Source: Deltaproteobacteria bacterium (GTDB lineage Bacteria > Desulfobacterota > DSM-4660 > Desulfatiglandales > Desulfatiglandaceae). Taken from it: a stretch of 7,815 nucleotides of DNA. Of the stretch, positions 1 to 6,907 are shown in pieces; the first letter of the stretch is position 1; each line of letters begins with the position of its first letter. The notes under the pieces were generated by a model. That model had not been told where the DNA came from. It made no database searches and worked only from the letters and a program-made list of their open reading frames with translations. The position numbers were made by a program, and so were the translations under genes. The stretch covers positions 1 through 7,815 of the forward strand of contig JAFDJF010000280.1 in NCBI GenBank assembly GCA_019307645.1. The letters run 5' to 3'.

Positions 1-2
1 AT

Positions 3-539
3 CACGAACTGAAGCCTTTGCAGGTCCCTTTGGTGGTAAGGGAAACATTGAGACTGCTCCGACCCTCCCTGCCAACTTCCATTGAACTCAGTGTAAATAT
101 CTGCAAAGGAAATGGCTCTGTATTGGCTGATCCAGTCCAGATACAGCGGATAATCATGAACCTGTGCACAAACGGGTATCATGCTATGGAACAGACAGGA
201 GGCAGACTGAATGTGACCCTAACAGAGATCGATATTGATCCGGCTGATTCAGTCCGTCTAAATATAGATCCGGGAGCCTACGTCTGTCTGTCTGTCAGCG
301 ATACCGGCCATGGAATCGAGCTTGAGGAAATAGATAGAATTTTCGATCCGTATTATACAACCAAGGAAAAAGGTAAAGGCAACGGGTTGGGTCTTTATAT
401 TGTCCATGAAATTGTTAAAAGTTACGGAGGGGACGTCAAAGTATACAGTGAATCCGGAAAAGGGACGGTAATTGATGTGTATCTGCCCCGTTTTGACTAT
501 GATGCCTATTGTTTTGAAACCGTCTTAAAGGAAAGCTGA
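3..539 (+). CDS. Sensor histidine kinase, C-terminal ATPase part (5' truncated)
   Basis: This is the catalytic ATP-binding domain (HATPase_c) of a two-component sensor kinase. It would phosphorylate its own histidine, which lies outside the window, and pass the phosphate to a response regulator. The reading frame is open back to base 3 with no stop, so the TTG at 18 is internal and the gene begins upstream. Visible motifs are an N box around 156-191 (NLCTNGYHAM), a G1 box DTGHGI at 300-317, an F box FDPYYTTK, a G2 box GNGLGL at 378-395 and a late GKGT. The N box has NG where NA is usual, and the G2 box has GNG for GTG; both look tolerable. The protein ends about 14 residues after the last ATPase strand (VYLP), so there is no C-terminal receiver domain. 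The sensor domains and signal are not visible. Its partner regulator could be encoded upstream, and any link to the sigma-54 promoter at 1362 is inference. Confidence 0.9.
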   Translation, partial: HELKPLQVPLVVRETLRLLRPSLPTSIELSVNICKGNGSVLADPVQIQRIIMNLCTNGYHAMEQTGGRLNVTLTEIDIDPADSVRLNIDPGAYVCLSVSDTGHGIELEEIDRIFDPYYTTKEKGKGNGLGLYIVHEIVKSYGGDVKVYSESGKGTVIDVYLPRFDYDAYCFETVLKES

Positions 540-582
540 ACAGCCAGGGATCTCATCAAAGATTGAGGAGGTTTGTAAAACC

Positions 583-789
583 ATGGTAGAGATAGAAAGC
601 CTTTCCGAGTATGAAAACTTTGTCACAAGTCTGCCGTTTATTAAGCCATTTAAAGGGTGTTGCAGTTCCCCTTTAGTCGAGACAGTGTATGTTGAGCCAT
701 TGGCAGGCAGAAATCCCTTTGAAGTTGTACGCACCTGTGTCGTTCAATGTCCCGAATGCGGGACAATGTATGTAAGCGAATGGGAGTAA
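583..789 (+). CDS. Small cysteine-containing hypothetical protein (68 aa)
   Basis: I do not recognise this protein. The ATG at 583 follows a strong ribosome-binding site, GAGGAGG at 565-571, with an 11-base spacer. The gene begins 43 bases after the kinase stop, so the two may share a transcript. The product has no signal peptide or membrane segment. It has a Cys pair at residues 26-27 and a C-terminal C52-x3-C56-P-E-C59-G group. The CPECG knuckle is typical of one half of a zinc ribbon, but a second clean CxxC knuckle is missing; C26/C27 or a partner protein might complete a metal site. An overlapping minus-strand frame (650-910) lacks comparable start signals. A real gene is supported by the ribosome-binding site and the metal-knuckle-like motif. 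The function is unknown. Confidence 0.65.
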   Translation: MVEIESLSEYENFVTSLPFIKPFKGCCSSPLVETVYVEPLAGRNPFEVVRTCVVQCPECGTMYVSEWE

Positions 790-845
790 AGAATCCGAGT
801 CCTGTCAAAGATCCCGCTATTCGGGGAGAGTCCGGCTTTGAGTTA

Positions 846-867
846 CCCCTGAAAGGGGCTTTTGTTT
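846..867 (+). terminator. Candidate intrinsic terminator after the 68-aa gene
   Basis: A short hairpin has stem CCCCT (846-850) and AGGGG (854-858) around a three-base loop. It is followed by a C and then TTTTGTTT. It lies 57 bases after the stop at 789, a sensible place to end the kinase/small-protein transcript. The stem is only five base pairs and the T run is interrupted, so it would be a modest terminator. A second hairpin (812-816 with 822-826) lies just upstream. Confidence 0.5.
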
Positions 868-889
868 GCAATACAGCCTCAGGTACAGA

Positions 890-914
890 GTGACAAAGGC
901 ACACAGGCACAGAG
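890..914 (+). repeat. Short arm, inverted match to the downstream tandem array
   Basis: This 25-base segment is built from units like ACAAAGGCAC. It matches the reverse complement of 1039-1063 inside the array at 22 of 25 positions by eye. The two could pair across an intervening stretch of about 125 bases. It ends in a T run (915-919). The arm may be a decayed end of the same repeat element. Confidence 0.55.
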
Positions 915-1015
915 TTTTTCTAATAGAGTAGCACCATAGCTTTTCGAAAAATCAGGGACAAGTATTATTCGAACTCTTTTTTGTTACAGCAGGTTGCATA
1001 TGGTCACATTTACAA

Positions 1016-1102
1016 CTTTGTCCCTTTGTCCCTCGTCCCTTTGTGCCTTTGTGCCTTTGTCCCTCGTCCCTTTGTCCCTCGTCCCTTTGTCCCTTTGTGC
1101 CT
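1016..1102. repeat. Tandem array of 7- and 8-base units (CCTTTGTS / CCTCGTC)
   Basis: About eleven head-to-tail units are directly readable. Eight-base units CCTTTGTC or CCTTTGTG alternate irregularly with seven-base units CCTCGTC (at 1031, 1062 and 1077). On the minus strand they read GACAAAGG, CACAAAGG and GACGAGG. Unit lengths of 7 and 8 are not multiples of three, so the array does not keep a reading frame, and the minus-strand peptide rich in KGTKGQRDEG is a by-product. There are no unique spacers, so it is not CRISPR. I have the impression that similar repeats occur in intergenic regions of Desulfobacterota genomes, but this was not checked. Confidence 0.85.
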
Positions 1103-1240
1103 TTTATCGTAGCGCTTACGTCTCTTACGCCAGAACCATCACTCTCTGACCTGGCCCCTGGCGCCATCTTTAATCACATCAATGATCAGGGCTCCTTACA
1201 ACTGCCTGCAAAGCCGTGATATTCTACCTTCAGCCGATTA

Positions 1241-1282
1241 GGAGCTACTTTATTTAGTAGCTTCAGAAAAAACTGCTAAATA
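1241..1282. promoter_or_regulatory. Two overlapping dyads upstream of the sigma-54 promoter (candidate activator sites)
   Basis: The first dyad pairs 1241-1249 with 1256-1264 (AGCTACT / AGTAGCT plus two flanking pairs, one of them G-T) around a six-base loop. The second pairs 1251-1263 with 1270-1282, with one G-T pair and one mismatch, around a six-base loop. Both use the arm at about 1256-1263, so there are three related half-sites of the form TAGYAGYTYY, and the two hairpins would exclude each other. The first is centred about 135 bases before the predicted transcription start, which suits binding by a sigma-54 enhancer-binding protein. Neither hairpin has a T run in the right place for a terminator. 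The site is seen in the sequence; its role is inferred. Confidence 0.5.
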
Positions 1283-1361
1283 TGGTGGTACTTTCTGCGA
1301 TTATTGGTAATTAAATAACAAAACATAAGCTAATATATTGATATTACACAAAATGGTATCC

Positions 1362-1377
1362 TGGTACGGATTTAGCA
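1362..1377 (+). promoter_or_regulatory. Sigma-54 (-24/-12) promoter of the operon
   Basis: The sequence TGGTACGGATTTAGCA fits the sigma-54 consensus TGGYACG-N4-TTGCA with one mismatch in the -12 element (TAGCA for TTGCA). The invariant GG (1363-1364) and GC (1375-1376) are separated by exactly ten bases. Transcription would begin near 1387, leaving a leader of about 54 bases before the ATG at 1441. Sigma-54 promoters need an ATP-driven activator bound upstream, and the dyads at 1241-1282 are candidates for its site. I saw no competing sigma-70 promoter of similar quality here. Confidence 0.7.
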
Positions 1378-1440
1378 TAGTAAATCATTTTTAAAGCTCT
1401 AAATAGGAACAAAGAGATCAAAAGCAACCAGGAGGTTTTC

Positions 1441-3114
1441 ATGGCAGACAAAAATTATGATGTGGTTTTTGTTGGAGGCGGTCAAAAGGCCGTTGTGGCA
1501 GCGATGTATCTCGCAAAGTATGGCGGCATGAAGGTGGGTCTCTTCGAAGAAAGGCATGAGATTGGAACCGGTTGGTCATCTGAAGAGCCTGCCGGGGGAT
1601 ATGTGGGCAACACCTGTTCAGCCGGCCATATCGGATGGTACCAAGGGCCTTTGTACCGGGACTTTCCGGAATTTGAGGATTACGGTGCAAGATACGCCTA
1701 CACCACCAGCCCCACCGGACAGGTCTTTGATGATCAGTCCTGTATTCTTCAATACACGGCATATCCTGACGTTGACCCGACTCAGGAAAAAACGGCGGCG
1801 CTGCTTGCGCAATTCTCGGAAAGAGACGCGGAGACATGGCTCAAGCTCTGGGATAAGGCCACAAAATACTGGCTTCCCGCCATGATGGAGTGGGCCCATA
1901 ATCCAGCCAAACCCGTTCATGAAATGGATGCCATGGACAGGCTGTGTATGGCGACACCTGAGGCCGGTATTGATCCCCACTGGATGATGATGACCACGGC
2001 CCAGATTTTCTCGGCAATTTTTGAGCATCCCAAAATCCAGATGTACGGGCACCGGTGCTGCCAGTCATGGGGATTTTCAGCAGACGACCAGGCAATGGGA
2101 TGGTCCGCGCTTCTGTCTCATATGACATGGATTCCCTATGCCTGCTATGTGGTGGGGGGGACCCACTCCCTGACCCATGCGGCCTTCCGGGTAATTGCTG
2201 AAAATGGCGGTGAGGCAAAGACATACAGCAAGGTCGACAAGATATTGTTTAATGGCAACAAGGCAACGGGCATACGGCTTGCCGATGGGACAGAAATCGG
2301 CGCAAAATACGTGGTGACCAATGTCGATCCTTTTCAGCTCATCAACAACCTCATCGGGCCTGAGAAGGTGGACCCCATTATTCCCAGAAAGTTGGGTGCC
2401 CTGGCCAAAGACTGGACATGTATCATGTGGTACAGCTGGGCACTGACTGAAAGGCCCAGGTTTCTCTGCGAGGAGACGGTGCCTGATGCAGCCTACTGCA
2501 TGGGACTTGGTTTTGGCGGTGAGGCCTCTACGGGTGACGTTAACGCCTTTATCCACGAAAGCGCTGAACGAAGGGCGAAAATCTGGCCAAAGGCGCTCAA
2601 CGGCCTGTATATGTACCAGGGCCATCAGCCCGGACTGGACTGCGACTTTGATCAGTGTATGGCCCCTCCGGATGCCCCGGAAAAAAATTTCAGGCTTCAG
2701 AACGAGCAGTTTGTCCTTCCTGCATGGTGCCGCACGGATGAAGAGTGGAAGGAAATAGAAAGGAAACATGCAGATGAAATGATTAATGAGATCGCCAAGT
2801 ATGCCCCCAATATGAGCTGGGATATTGTCAACGGCTATGTGCCCGTGACCCCCCACTTTACATCCGGGTTTGCAAGAAACTTCGGCGCTGCCGGCAATCA
2901 GCATGTCATCGAAAACTTTCCGTCACAGGCAGGGAAATTCCGTCCTATCCCGGAGCTTGCGGGTCATCGCATTCCGGGGATCGAGGGAGTTTACTGTACC
3001 GGCACCGCGTGGCACACATTCGGCTTTGCCAACTGTGCCCAGGGTTACAATGTCTACAAGGTAATGGCCGAAGATCTGGATCTTAAAAAGCCGTGGGAAG
3101 GCCACGCATATTAA
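1441..3114 (+). CDS. CrtI/phytoene desaturase-like FAD-dependent oxidoreductase A (557 aa)
   Basis: This is a cytosolic flavoprotein of the NAD(P)/FAD-dependent, phytoene-desaturase-like amine oxidase superfamily, whose members desaturate, saturate or isomerise hydrophobic substrates. The ATG at 1441 follows AGGAGG at 1430-1435. The Rossmann segment is at residues 6-37 (YDVVFVGGGQKAVVAAMYLA, ending in an acidic E36-E37). Its phosphate loop reads GGGQKA instead of GxGxxG, so the third glycine is replaced by A17. A GG-T-H turn at 239-242, the LADGTEI strand region (280-286) and the TNVDP motif (293-297) are typical of the family. The C-terminal FAD segment, PGIEGVYCTGTAWHTFG (512-528), is present. 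The middle is rich in Trp, Met and His, probably the substrate region. Length is near family norm. It is the first gene after the sigma-54 promoter. AKYAPN (452-457) also occurs in the next gene, so the two are distant paralogues. The substrate is unknown; carotenoid synthesis is unlikely because no crtB or crtE type gene is nearby. Confidence 0.85.
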   Translation: MADKNYDVVFVGGGQKAVVAAMYLAKYGGMKVGLFEERHEIGTGWSSEEPAGGYVGNTCSAGHIGWYQGPLYRDFPEFEDYGARYAYTTSPTGQVFDDQSCILQYTAYPDVDPTQEKTAALLAQFSERDAETWLKLWDKATKYWLPAMMEWAHNPAKPVHEMDAMDRLCMATPEAGIDPHWMMMTTAQIFSAIFEHPKIQMYGHRCCQSWGFSADDQAMGWSALLSHMTWIPYACYVVGGTHSLTHAAFRVIAENGGEAKTYSKVDKILFNGNKATGIRLADGTEIGAKYVVTNVDPFQLINNLIGPEKVDPIIPRKLGALAKDWTCIMWYSWALTERPRFLCEETVPDAAYCMGLGFGGEASTGDVNAFIHESAERRAKIWPKALNGLYMYQGHQPGLDCDFDQCMAPPDAPEKNFRLQNEQFVLPAWCRTDEEWKEIERKHADEMINEIAKYAPNMSWDIVNGYVPVTPHFTSGFARNFGAAGNQHVIENFPSQAGKFRPIPELAGHRIPGIEGVYCTGTAWHTFGFANCAQGYNVYKVMAEDLDLKKPWEGHAY

Positions 3115-3119
3115 AGAAC

Positions 3120-3150
3120 GGTATACGGCATAAGGTATACGGTTCACGGT
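3120..3150. repeat. Two 14-base direct repeats beginning GGTATACGG
   Basis: Two 14-base copies lie head to tail just after the stop of the first flavoprotein gene: GGTATACGG-CATAA (3120-3133) and GGTATACGG-TTCAC (3134-3147), followed by a partial third GGT. The core contains the palindrome GTATAC. It may be a remnant of an intergenic repeat or a binding site; the sequence does not decide between them. Confidence 0.55.
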
Positions 3151-3175
3151 TTCAGACATCCTAAGTAGTGCCCGA

Positions 3176-3262
3176 ACGAAAACTGTCTTTTTCGTCAATC
3201 TCTGCGTCAGAAAAAAATTTTAATCCTCAAAATATTACATATATTCCTGCGGTTAAAATTTT
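3176..3262. other. Hairpin and AT-rich inverted repeat between the two flavoprotein genes
   Basis: The 180-base gap 3115-3294 is much larger than the other operon gaps. ACGAAAA at 3176-3182 pairs with TTTTCGT at 3189-3195 around six bases, with no T tail after it. AAAATTTTAA at 3214-3223 is exactly inverted as TTAAAATTTT at 3253-3262, with 29 AT-rich bases between. This could be an RNA-processing site, a partial terminator that adjusts the ratio of the two proteins, or part of a second promoter. I found no clear -35/-10 pair or second GG-N10-GC promoter. Confidence 0.4.
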
Positions 3263-3294
3263 GATCTTCCTTGACCTTGCAAGGAGGAGCAAAA

Positions 3295-5028
3295 ATGAAG
3301 CGATTTACAGACAATTGGCCGGAAAGCGCTGAAAAGGCATTTGAAAATATACCGGAAGAGGGGAAGAATTTCTTTACCTATCCGATTATTAACAGGCCAA
3401 AAGGAAAAAGAGAATTTGACGTCGTTATCATCGGCGGCGGCCCCAATGGCCTTACCGCCGGGGCCTACCTGGCAAGGGCCGGCCTCAAGGTTGTGATCGT
3501 AGACAGAAGGAATGAGCTTGGCGGAGGCCTGGCAACGGAAGAACTCCGCCAGCCCGGTTACAGGCACAATACCCACGCCATTTACATGCCCATGGTGGAT
3601 TATGCCCCTGTATATCAGGACCTGGACCTCGAAACGCATCAGCTGAAACACATCTATCCAGAGGTCCAGTTTGCCATGACGTTTTCCGATAACACATCCC
3701 TTTGCCTGTATAATGACCTCGACAGGACCTGCAAGGCCTTTGAAAAATATTCAAAGAAAGATGCCGATGCTTATCGGGAGTTCTACACCTGGACAAAAGT
3801 AGTCATGGACGAGTTTATTGCCCCTTCTACCTATGTGCAGCCTTTGCCTGCTTTTGACCAGTTAATCAGACTTAAGGATGCACCCTGGAACGAAAGAATG
3901 GATGCATTCACCCCGGTATCACCCAAAGACTTTGTGGAGGATACCTTTGAAAACGAAAAAATCAAGTCCCTGATACTCTATACCCTCTGCATGTGGGGAC
4001 TGGACCCGACCCAGGGCGGTGTGGGCTATCTGATCCCGCTTTATTTTAACAGGGCAACCAGCTATCGGATCGTGGAGCGTGGATCGCATGTTTTTGCGGC
4101 AGCCCTGGTAAGGGATTTTATCCGGAATGGCGGGAAAATCTTCTCTCCCTATGGTATCGAAAAAATCAATGTGGAAAACGGTGAAGCAAAAGGTGTACAA
4201 TTGAGCGGCGGACCTTATCTTGAAGCAAAAATGGGGGTGATCAGTACCATAGATCAGGTCCAGACCTTTTTGAATCTTGTTGGAAAGGAACATCTTGACA
4301 GCGACTTTGCAGAATCTGTTGAGGGTTGGATCTGGGAGCACTGGTCTCTCTTCGGTGTGCATATGTGTCTGCTCGAGGCGCCTCAATTTAAATCTGCGGA
4401 GGATAATCCCGATGTTGCAAAGGCCCTTGTCCATGTGATTGGATATGACACTGTTGAGGACTATTTAAAGCACCTGGCAAAAATAGAAAAAGGTGAATTT
4501 GATGAGGAAGCAGGGTTCAATTGCTGCTTTCCCACCATTCATGATCCTTTCCAGGCGCCGGCCGGCAAACATACGGGGATCATTTCATCTATGGCCCCTT
4601 TTAACCTGGACGGAAATGCCGATAAATGGACGAGATGGAAATTTAAAGAGGAAAAGGCCTGGATGCTCATAAACAAACTGGCAAAATATGCGCCCAACAT
4701 CACCGAGAAGGTTGTGCGGGACCTCTATGTGTCTACGCCAAAGGATGTGGCAAACAAATTTTTGGATATGACAAACGGCTCCATTAAGCAGGGGCAATAC
4801 CATCCCTTGCAGATGGGTTATATGAGGCCTAACGAGCATTGCTCCCAGCACAGGTCTCCCATAAAGTCACTCTATATGGGGGGAGCATGCACCTTTCCCG
4901 GCGGAACGGTTATCCTGGGTTCAGGGTACCTGGCTGCCGAGGCGGTTGTTGAGGATTGCGGCGTGGAAAAGTGGTGGCCGGAACCTGAACTGGTAAAGAT
5001 TGCTAAGGAAAAAGGGTATTTGAAATAG
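3295..5028 (+). CDS. CrtI/phytoene desaturase-like FAD-dependent oxidoreductase B (577 aa)
   Basis: This is a second phytoene-desaturase-like flavoprotein, divergent from its neighbour. I chose the ATG at 3295 because AAGGAGGAG at 3281-3289 is well spaced for it; the in-frame TTG at 3271 lies upstream of that site. A 40-residue N-terminal extension precedes the Rossmann segment. The phosphate loop is canonical, GGGPNG at 47-52, with acidic D70 ending the second strand and an ELGGG turn at 74-78. Family features further on are a GSHVFAAAL stretch (263-271), an ISTIDQ segment (316-321) and a C-terminal FAD motif [14 protein letters not shown] (526-539). AKYAPN (463-468) is shared with flavoprotein A. 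No signal peptide or membrane helix is evident. It is followed after 15 bases by the AOR gene, so the two are almost certainly translated from one message. The substrate is unknown. A working pair with flavoprotein A, as a heteromer or as consecutive steps, is plausible but inferred. Confidence 0.88.
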   Translation: MKRFTDNWPESAEKAFENIPEEGKNFFTYPIINRPKGKREFDVVIIGGGPNGLTAGAYLARAGLKVVIVDRRNELGGGLATEELRQPGYRHNTHAIYMPMVDYAPVYQDLDLETHQLKHIYPEVQFAMTFSDNTSLCLYNDLDRTCKAFEKYSKKDADAYREFYTWTKVVMDEFIAPSTYVQPLPAFDQLIRLKDAPWNERMDAFTPVSPKDFVEDTFENEKIKSLILYTLCMWGLDPTQGGVGYLIPLYFNRATSYRIVERGSHVFAAALVRDFIRNGGKIFSPYGIEKINVENGEAKGVQLSGGPYLEAKMGVISTIDQVQTFLNLVGKEHLDSDFAESVEGWIWEHWSLFGVHMCLLEAPQFKSAEDNPDVAKALVHVIGYDTVEDYLKHLAKIEKGEFDEEAGFNCCFPTIHDPFQAPAGKHTGIISSMAPFNLDGNADKWTRWKFKEEKAWMLINKLAKYAPNITEKVVRDLYVSTPKDVANKFLDMTNGSIKQGQYHPLQMGYMRPNEHCSQHRSPIKSLYMGGACTFPGGTVILGSGYLAAEAVVEDCGVEKWWPEPELVKIAKEKGYLK

Positions 5029-5043
5029 ATCGGAGGTGGCACT

Positions 5044-6870
5044 ATGAACGGGTGGGTAGGAAAAATATTGAGGGTTGATTTAAGTGAACAGGATTACATG
5101 ATCGAAGATCTGGACCCTGATTTTGCAAGGGAGTGGATCGGGGGACAGGGCACGGCATCTAAAATTCTCTTTGATGAGATTGATCCTGCTGTAGACGGAC
5201 TCGATCCTGAGAATAAACTGATATTCAGCACATGCCCCCTCACCGGAACCGGGGCGGTAACCGGCTGCAGGGCTGTGTGGACGGCCAAGTCACCCCTCAC
5301 CGGAGCGATTGCTTTCTCCAATTGTGGAGGCTATTTCCCTGCCGAAGTAAAATTCGCCGGCTATGACATGATCATATTTGAGGGAAAGGCGGAGGAGCCT
5401 GTTTATTTATTTATAGAAGACGATGAAGTGGAATTCAGGGATGCCCAGGATCTGTGGGGCAAAACCGTTTCTGAAACAGGCAAATTGATCAGGGCTGAAA
5501 TCGACAATGCCTGGGATGCCATGGATACACGTATCGCCGCCATTGGACCTGCGGGTGAGAATCTGGTAAAAATCGCCGCTATCATGAGTGACTACCACCG
5601 GGCAGCGGCCCGATGCGGTATCGGGGCGGTGATGGGCTCCAAGAATTTGAAGGCAGTGGCTGTCAAAGGAACCCAAGGCATTCGCGTGGCCGACGTGGAG
5701 GGATTTAAAAAGACAGTGGACGCCGCCCTTGACGGTTGTCGGAACAGCGAGGTGACAAGCATGCTCTTTCCCAGTTTCGGTTCCGGCGCCGGAGTGGATA
5801 TGTTTAACGCAATAGGCGTGCTGCCGCATAATAACTTTACAGGTTCTCAATCTGCTGAGGTTGCCCATGAAATCAGTGGTGAAACCGTTGCAGAGCGGTT
5901 CTTGATCCGAAACAGGGGTTGCTTTGGGTGCCCCATTGGCTGCGGTGGCCCCACAGAGGTAAAAGACGGCCCGTTCAAGGGTAAGGGCGACCGCCCCGAA
6001 TATGAAACCCATGCAGTGCTGGCAGCCTCCTGCGGTGTATATGATCCGGCTGCTTTATTGAAAGGAAATGATTACTGCAACGAATATGGCATGGACACCA
6101 TAGATATGGGAGGCGCGGTTGCCACTGCCATGGAGCTTTACGAAAAGGGAATTTTGCCAAAAGAAGATGCCGGTCTGGAACTCAATTTCGGAAACGGTGA
6201 GGCCATGGTGGAACTGGTCAAGCAGACCGCCCTTCGTGAAGGCATCGGAGATATCATCGCTGAGGGCGGCGGGGGTCTGCTGGCCAAAAATTACGGCGCA
6301 CCGGATATCTTTCTCGGTGTAAAGAAGATGGCCTTCTCCGGCTATGAACCCAGGAACGTTACGGGTATGGGACTTGGCATTGTTACCTCCGTAAGAGGGG
6401 CGTGCCACAATCGGGCCTATACACTCTATGCAGAAATCATGGGCATTCCGGAACCAATGGATCCTTTGACTACTGAGGGCAAGGCCGGTCTGGTCAAAAT
6501 GCTGCAGGACATGCAGGGGAGCCTTCTTGATGCGGCAGGAATTTGCACCTTTTCGGTTCCCGGTCAACCTTACCCCTTCATCTTCGACCAGCTTGCAGCG
6601 GCCACCGGAGTAGGCTACACCTTTGAGGAAGTCATGCAAATCGGGGAGAAGATCTGGAATCTGCAACAGTTGTTCAATATTCAGGCAGGCCTGTCCGGAA
6701 AAGATGATATCATGCCCAAGCGGTTTTTGGAGGAACCCCCTCCGGAAGGAGCGGCCAAAGGCAAGACCCTGGATTTCCAACCCATGTTGAAAGAGTATTA
6801 CCAGATCAGGGGATGGGACGATAACGGCGTACCGACCCCCGAAAAACTGAAAGAACTGGGTTTGGAATGA
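5044..6870 (+). CDS. Aldehyde:ferredoxin oxidoreductase (AOR) family tungsten/molybdopterin enzyme (608 aa)
   Basis: AOR-family enzymes use a bis-pyranopterin tungsten (or molybdenum) cofactor and one [4Fe-4S] cluster, classically to oxidise aldehydes to acids with ferredoxin; some reduce acids or aromatic acyl-CoAs (BamB). The ATG follows GGAGG at 5032-5036. The N-terminal domain starts GWVGKILRVDLSEQ and has the GGQGTASKILFDEI segment. The GPAGENLVKIAAIMSDYHRA to GAVMGSKNLKAVAV region is highly characteristic. Cluster ligands are C293-x2-C296-x3-C300 and C501 in DAAGIC, matching C288/C291/C295/C494 of the Pyrococcus furiosus enzyme. The PEYET motif (318-322) carries a candidate for the active-site Glu (E313 there), and H455 in RGACHNRAY matches H448. 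The N346-E-Y-G-M-D351 segment is the first pterin-binding motif. Length is normal and no key residue is missing. The adjacent ferredoxin is the likely electron partner. Family is certain; substrate, direction and metal are not. Confidence 0.96.
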   Translation: MNGWVGKILRVDLSEQDYMIEDLDPDFAREWIGGQGTASKILFDEIDPAVDGLDPENKLIFSTCPLTGTGAVTGCRAVWTAKSPLTGAIAFSNCGGYFPAEVKFAGYDMIIFEGKAEEPVYLFIEDDEVEFRDAQDLWGKTVSETGKLIRAEIDNAWDAMDTRIAAIGPAGENLVKIAAIMSDYHRAAARCGIGAVMGSKNLKAVAVKGTQGIRVADVEGFKKTVDAALDGCRNSEVTSMLFPSFGSGAGVDMFNAIGVLPHNNFTGSQSAEVAHEISGETVAERFLIRNRGCFGCPIGCGGPTEVKDGPFKGKGDRPEYETHAVLAASCGVYDPAALLKGNDYCNEYGMDTIDMGGAVATAMELYEKGILPKEDAGLELNFGNGEAMVELVKQTALREGIGDIIAEGGGGLLAKNYGAPDIFLGVKKMAFSGYEPRNVTGMGLGIVTSVRGACHNRAYTLYAEIMGIPEPMDPLTTEGKAGLVKMLQDMQGSLLDAAGICTFSVPGQPYPFIFDQLAAATGVGYTFEEVMQIGEKIWNLQQLFNIQAGLSGKDDIMPKRFLEEPPPEGAAKGKTLDFQPMLKEYYQIRGWDDNGVPTPEKLKELGLE

Positions 6871-6907
6871 TCTCACGGGAACCACTGATTTTGCAAAGGA
6901 GACGGTG

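Larger units (their letters stand above)
790..1440. other. Non-coding region between the small gene and the flavoprotein operon
   Basis: This 651-base stretch has no convincing gene on either strand. From left to right it holds a small GC hairpin (812-826), a candidate terminator (846-867), a short arm matching the later array in inverted orientation (890-914), the 7/8-base tandem array (1016-1102), small palindromes such as AGCGCT at 1111-1116 and TGGCGCCA at 1159-1166, two overlapping dyads (1241-1282), an AT-rich tract (about 1300-1350) and a sigma-54 promoter match (1362-1377). The only long open frame, on the minus strand at 952-1167, mostly translates the repeat and has no sign of coding. 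Confidence 0.7.

Noticed and set aside
1016..1102. Possible CRISPR array
   Set aside because: Units are 7-8 bases, directly adjacent and without unique spacers, and no cas gene is present.
952..1167. Minus-strand open frame of 71 codons giving a KGTKGQRDEG-rich peptide
   Set aside because: It translates the 7/8-base tandem array, whose unit lengths do not keep a reading frame, and it has no recognisable domain.
1241..1264. Hairpin as an intrinsic terminator
   Set aside because: The stem is followed by an A-rich tract on the + strand and has no T run on the exit side on either strand.
2077..2904. Minus-strand open frame of 275 codons inside flavoprotein A
   Set aside because: It lies wholly antisense to a gene with clear family motifs, and its translation shows no family of its own.
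3271..3294. TTG start eight codons before the chosen start of flavoprotein B
   Set aside because: The ribosome-binding site AAGGAGGAG lies inside this extension and is well placed for the ATG at 3295.
1441..5028. Carotenoid biosynthesis cluster
   Set aside because: Both proteins resemble phytoene desaturases, but no phytoene synthase or prenyl synthase gene is visible and the neighbours are AOR and ferredoxin.
6055..6885. Minus-strand open frame of 276 codons inside the AOR gene
   Set aside because: It is antisense to the AOR gene, which carries conserved cluster and active-site motifs; the antisense translation is not recognisable.
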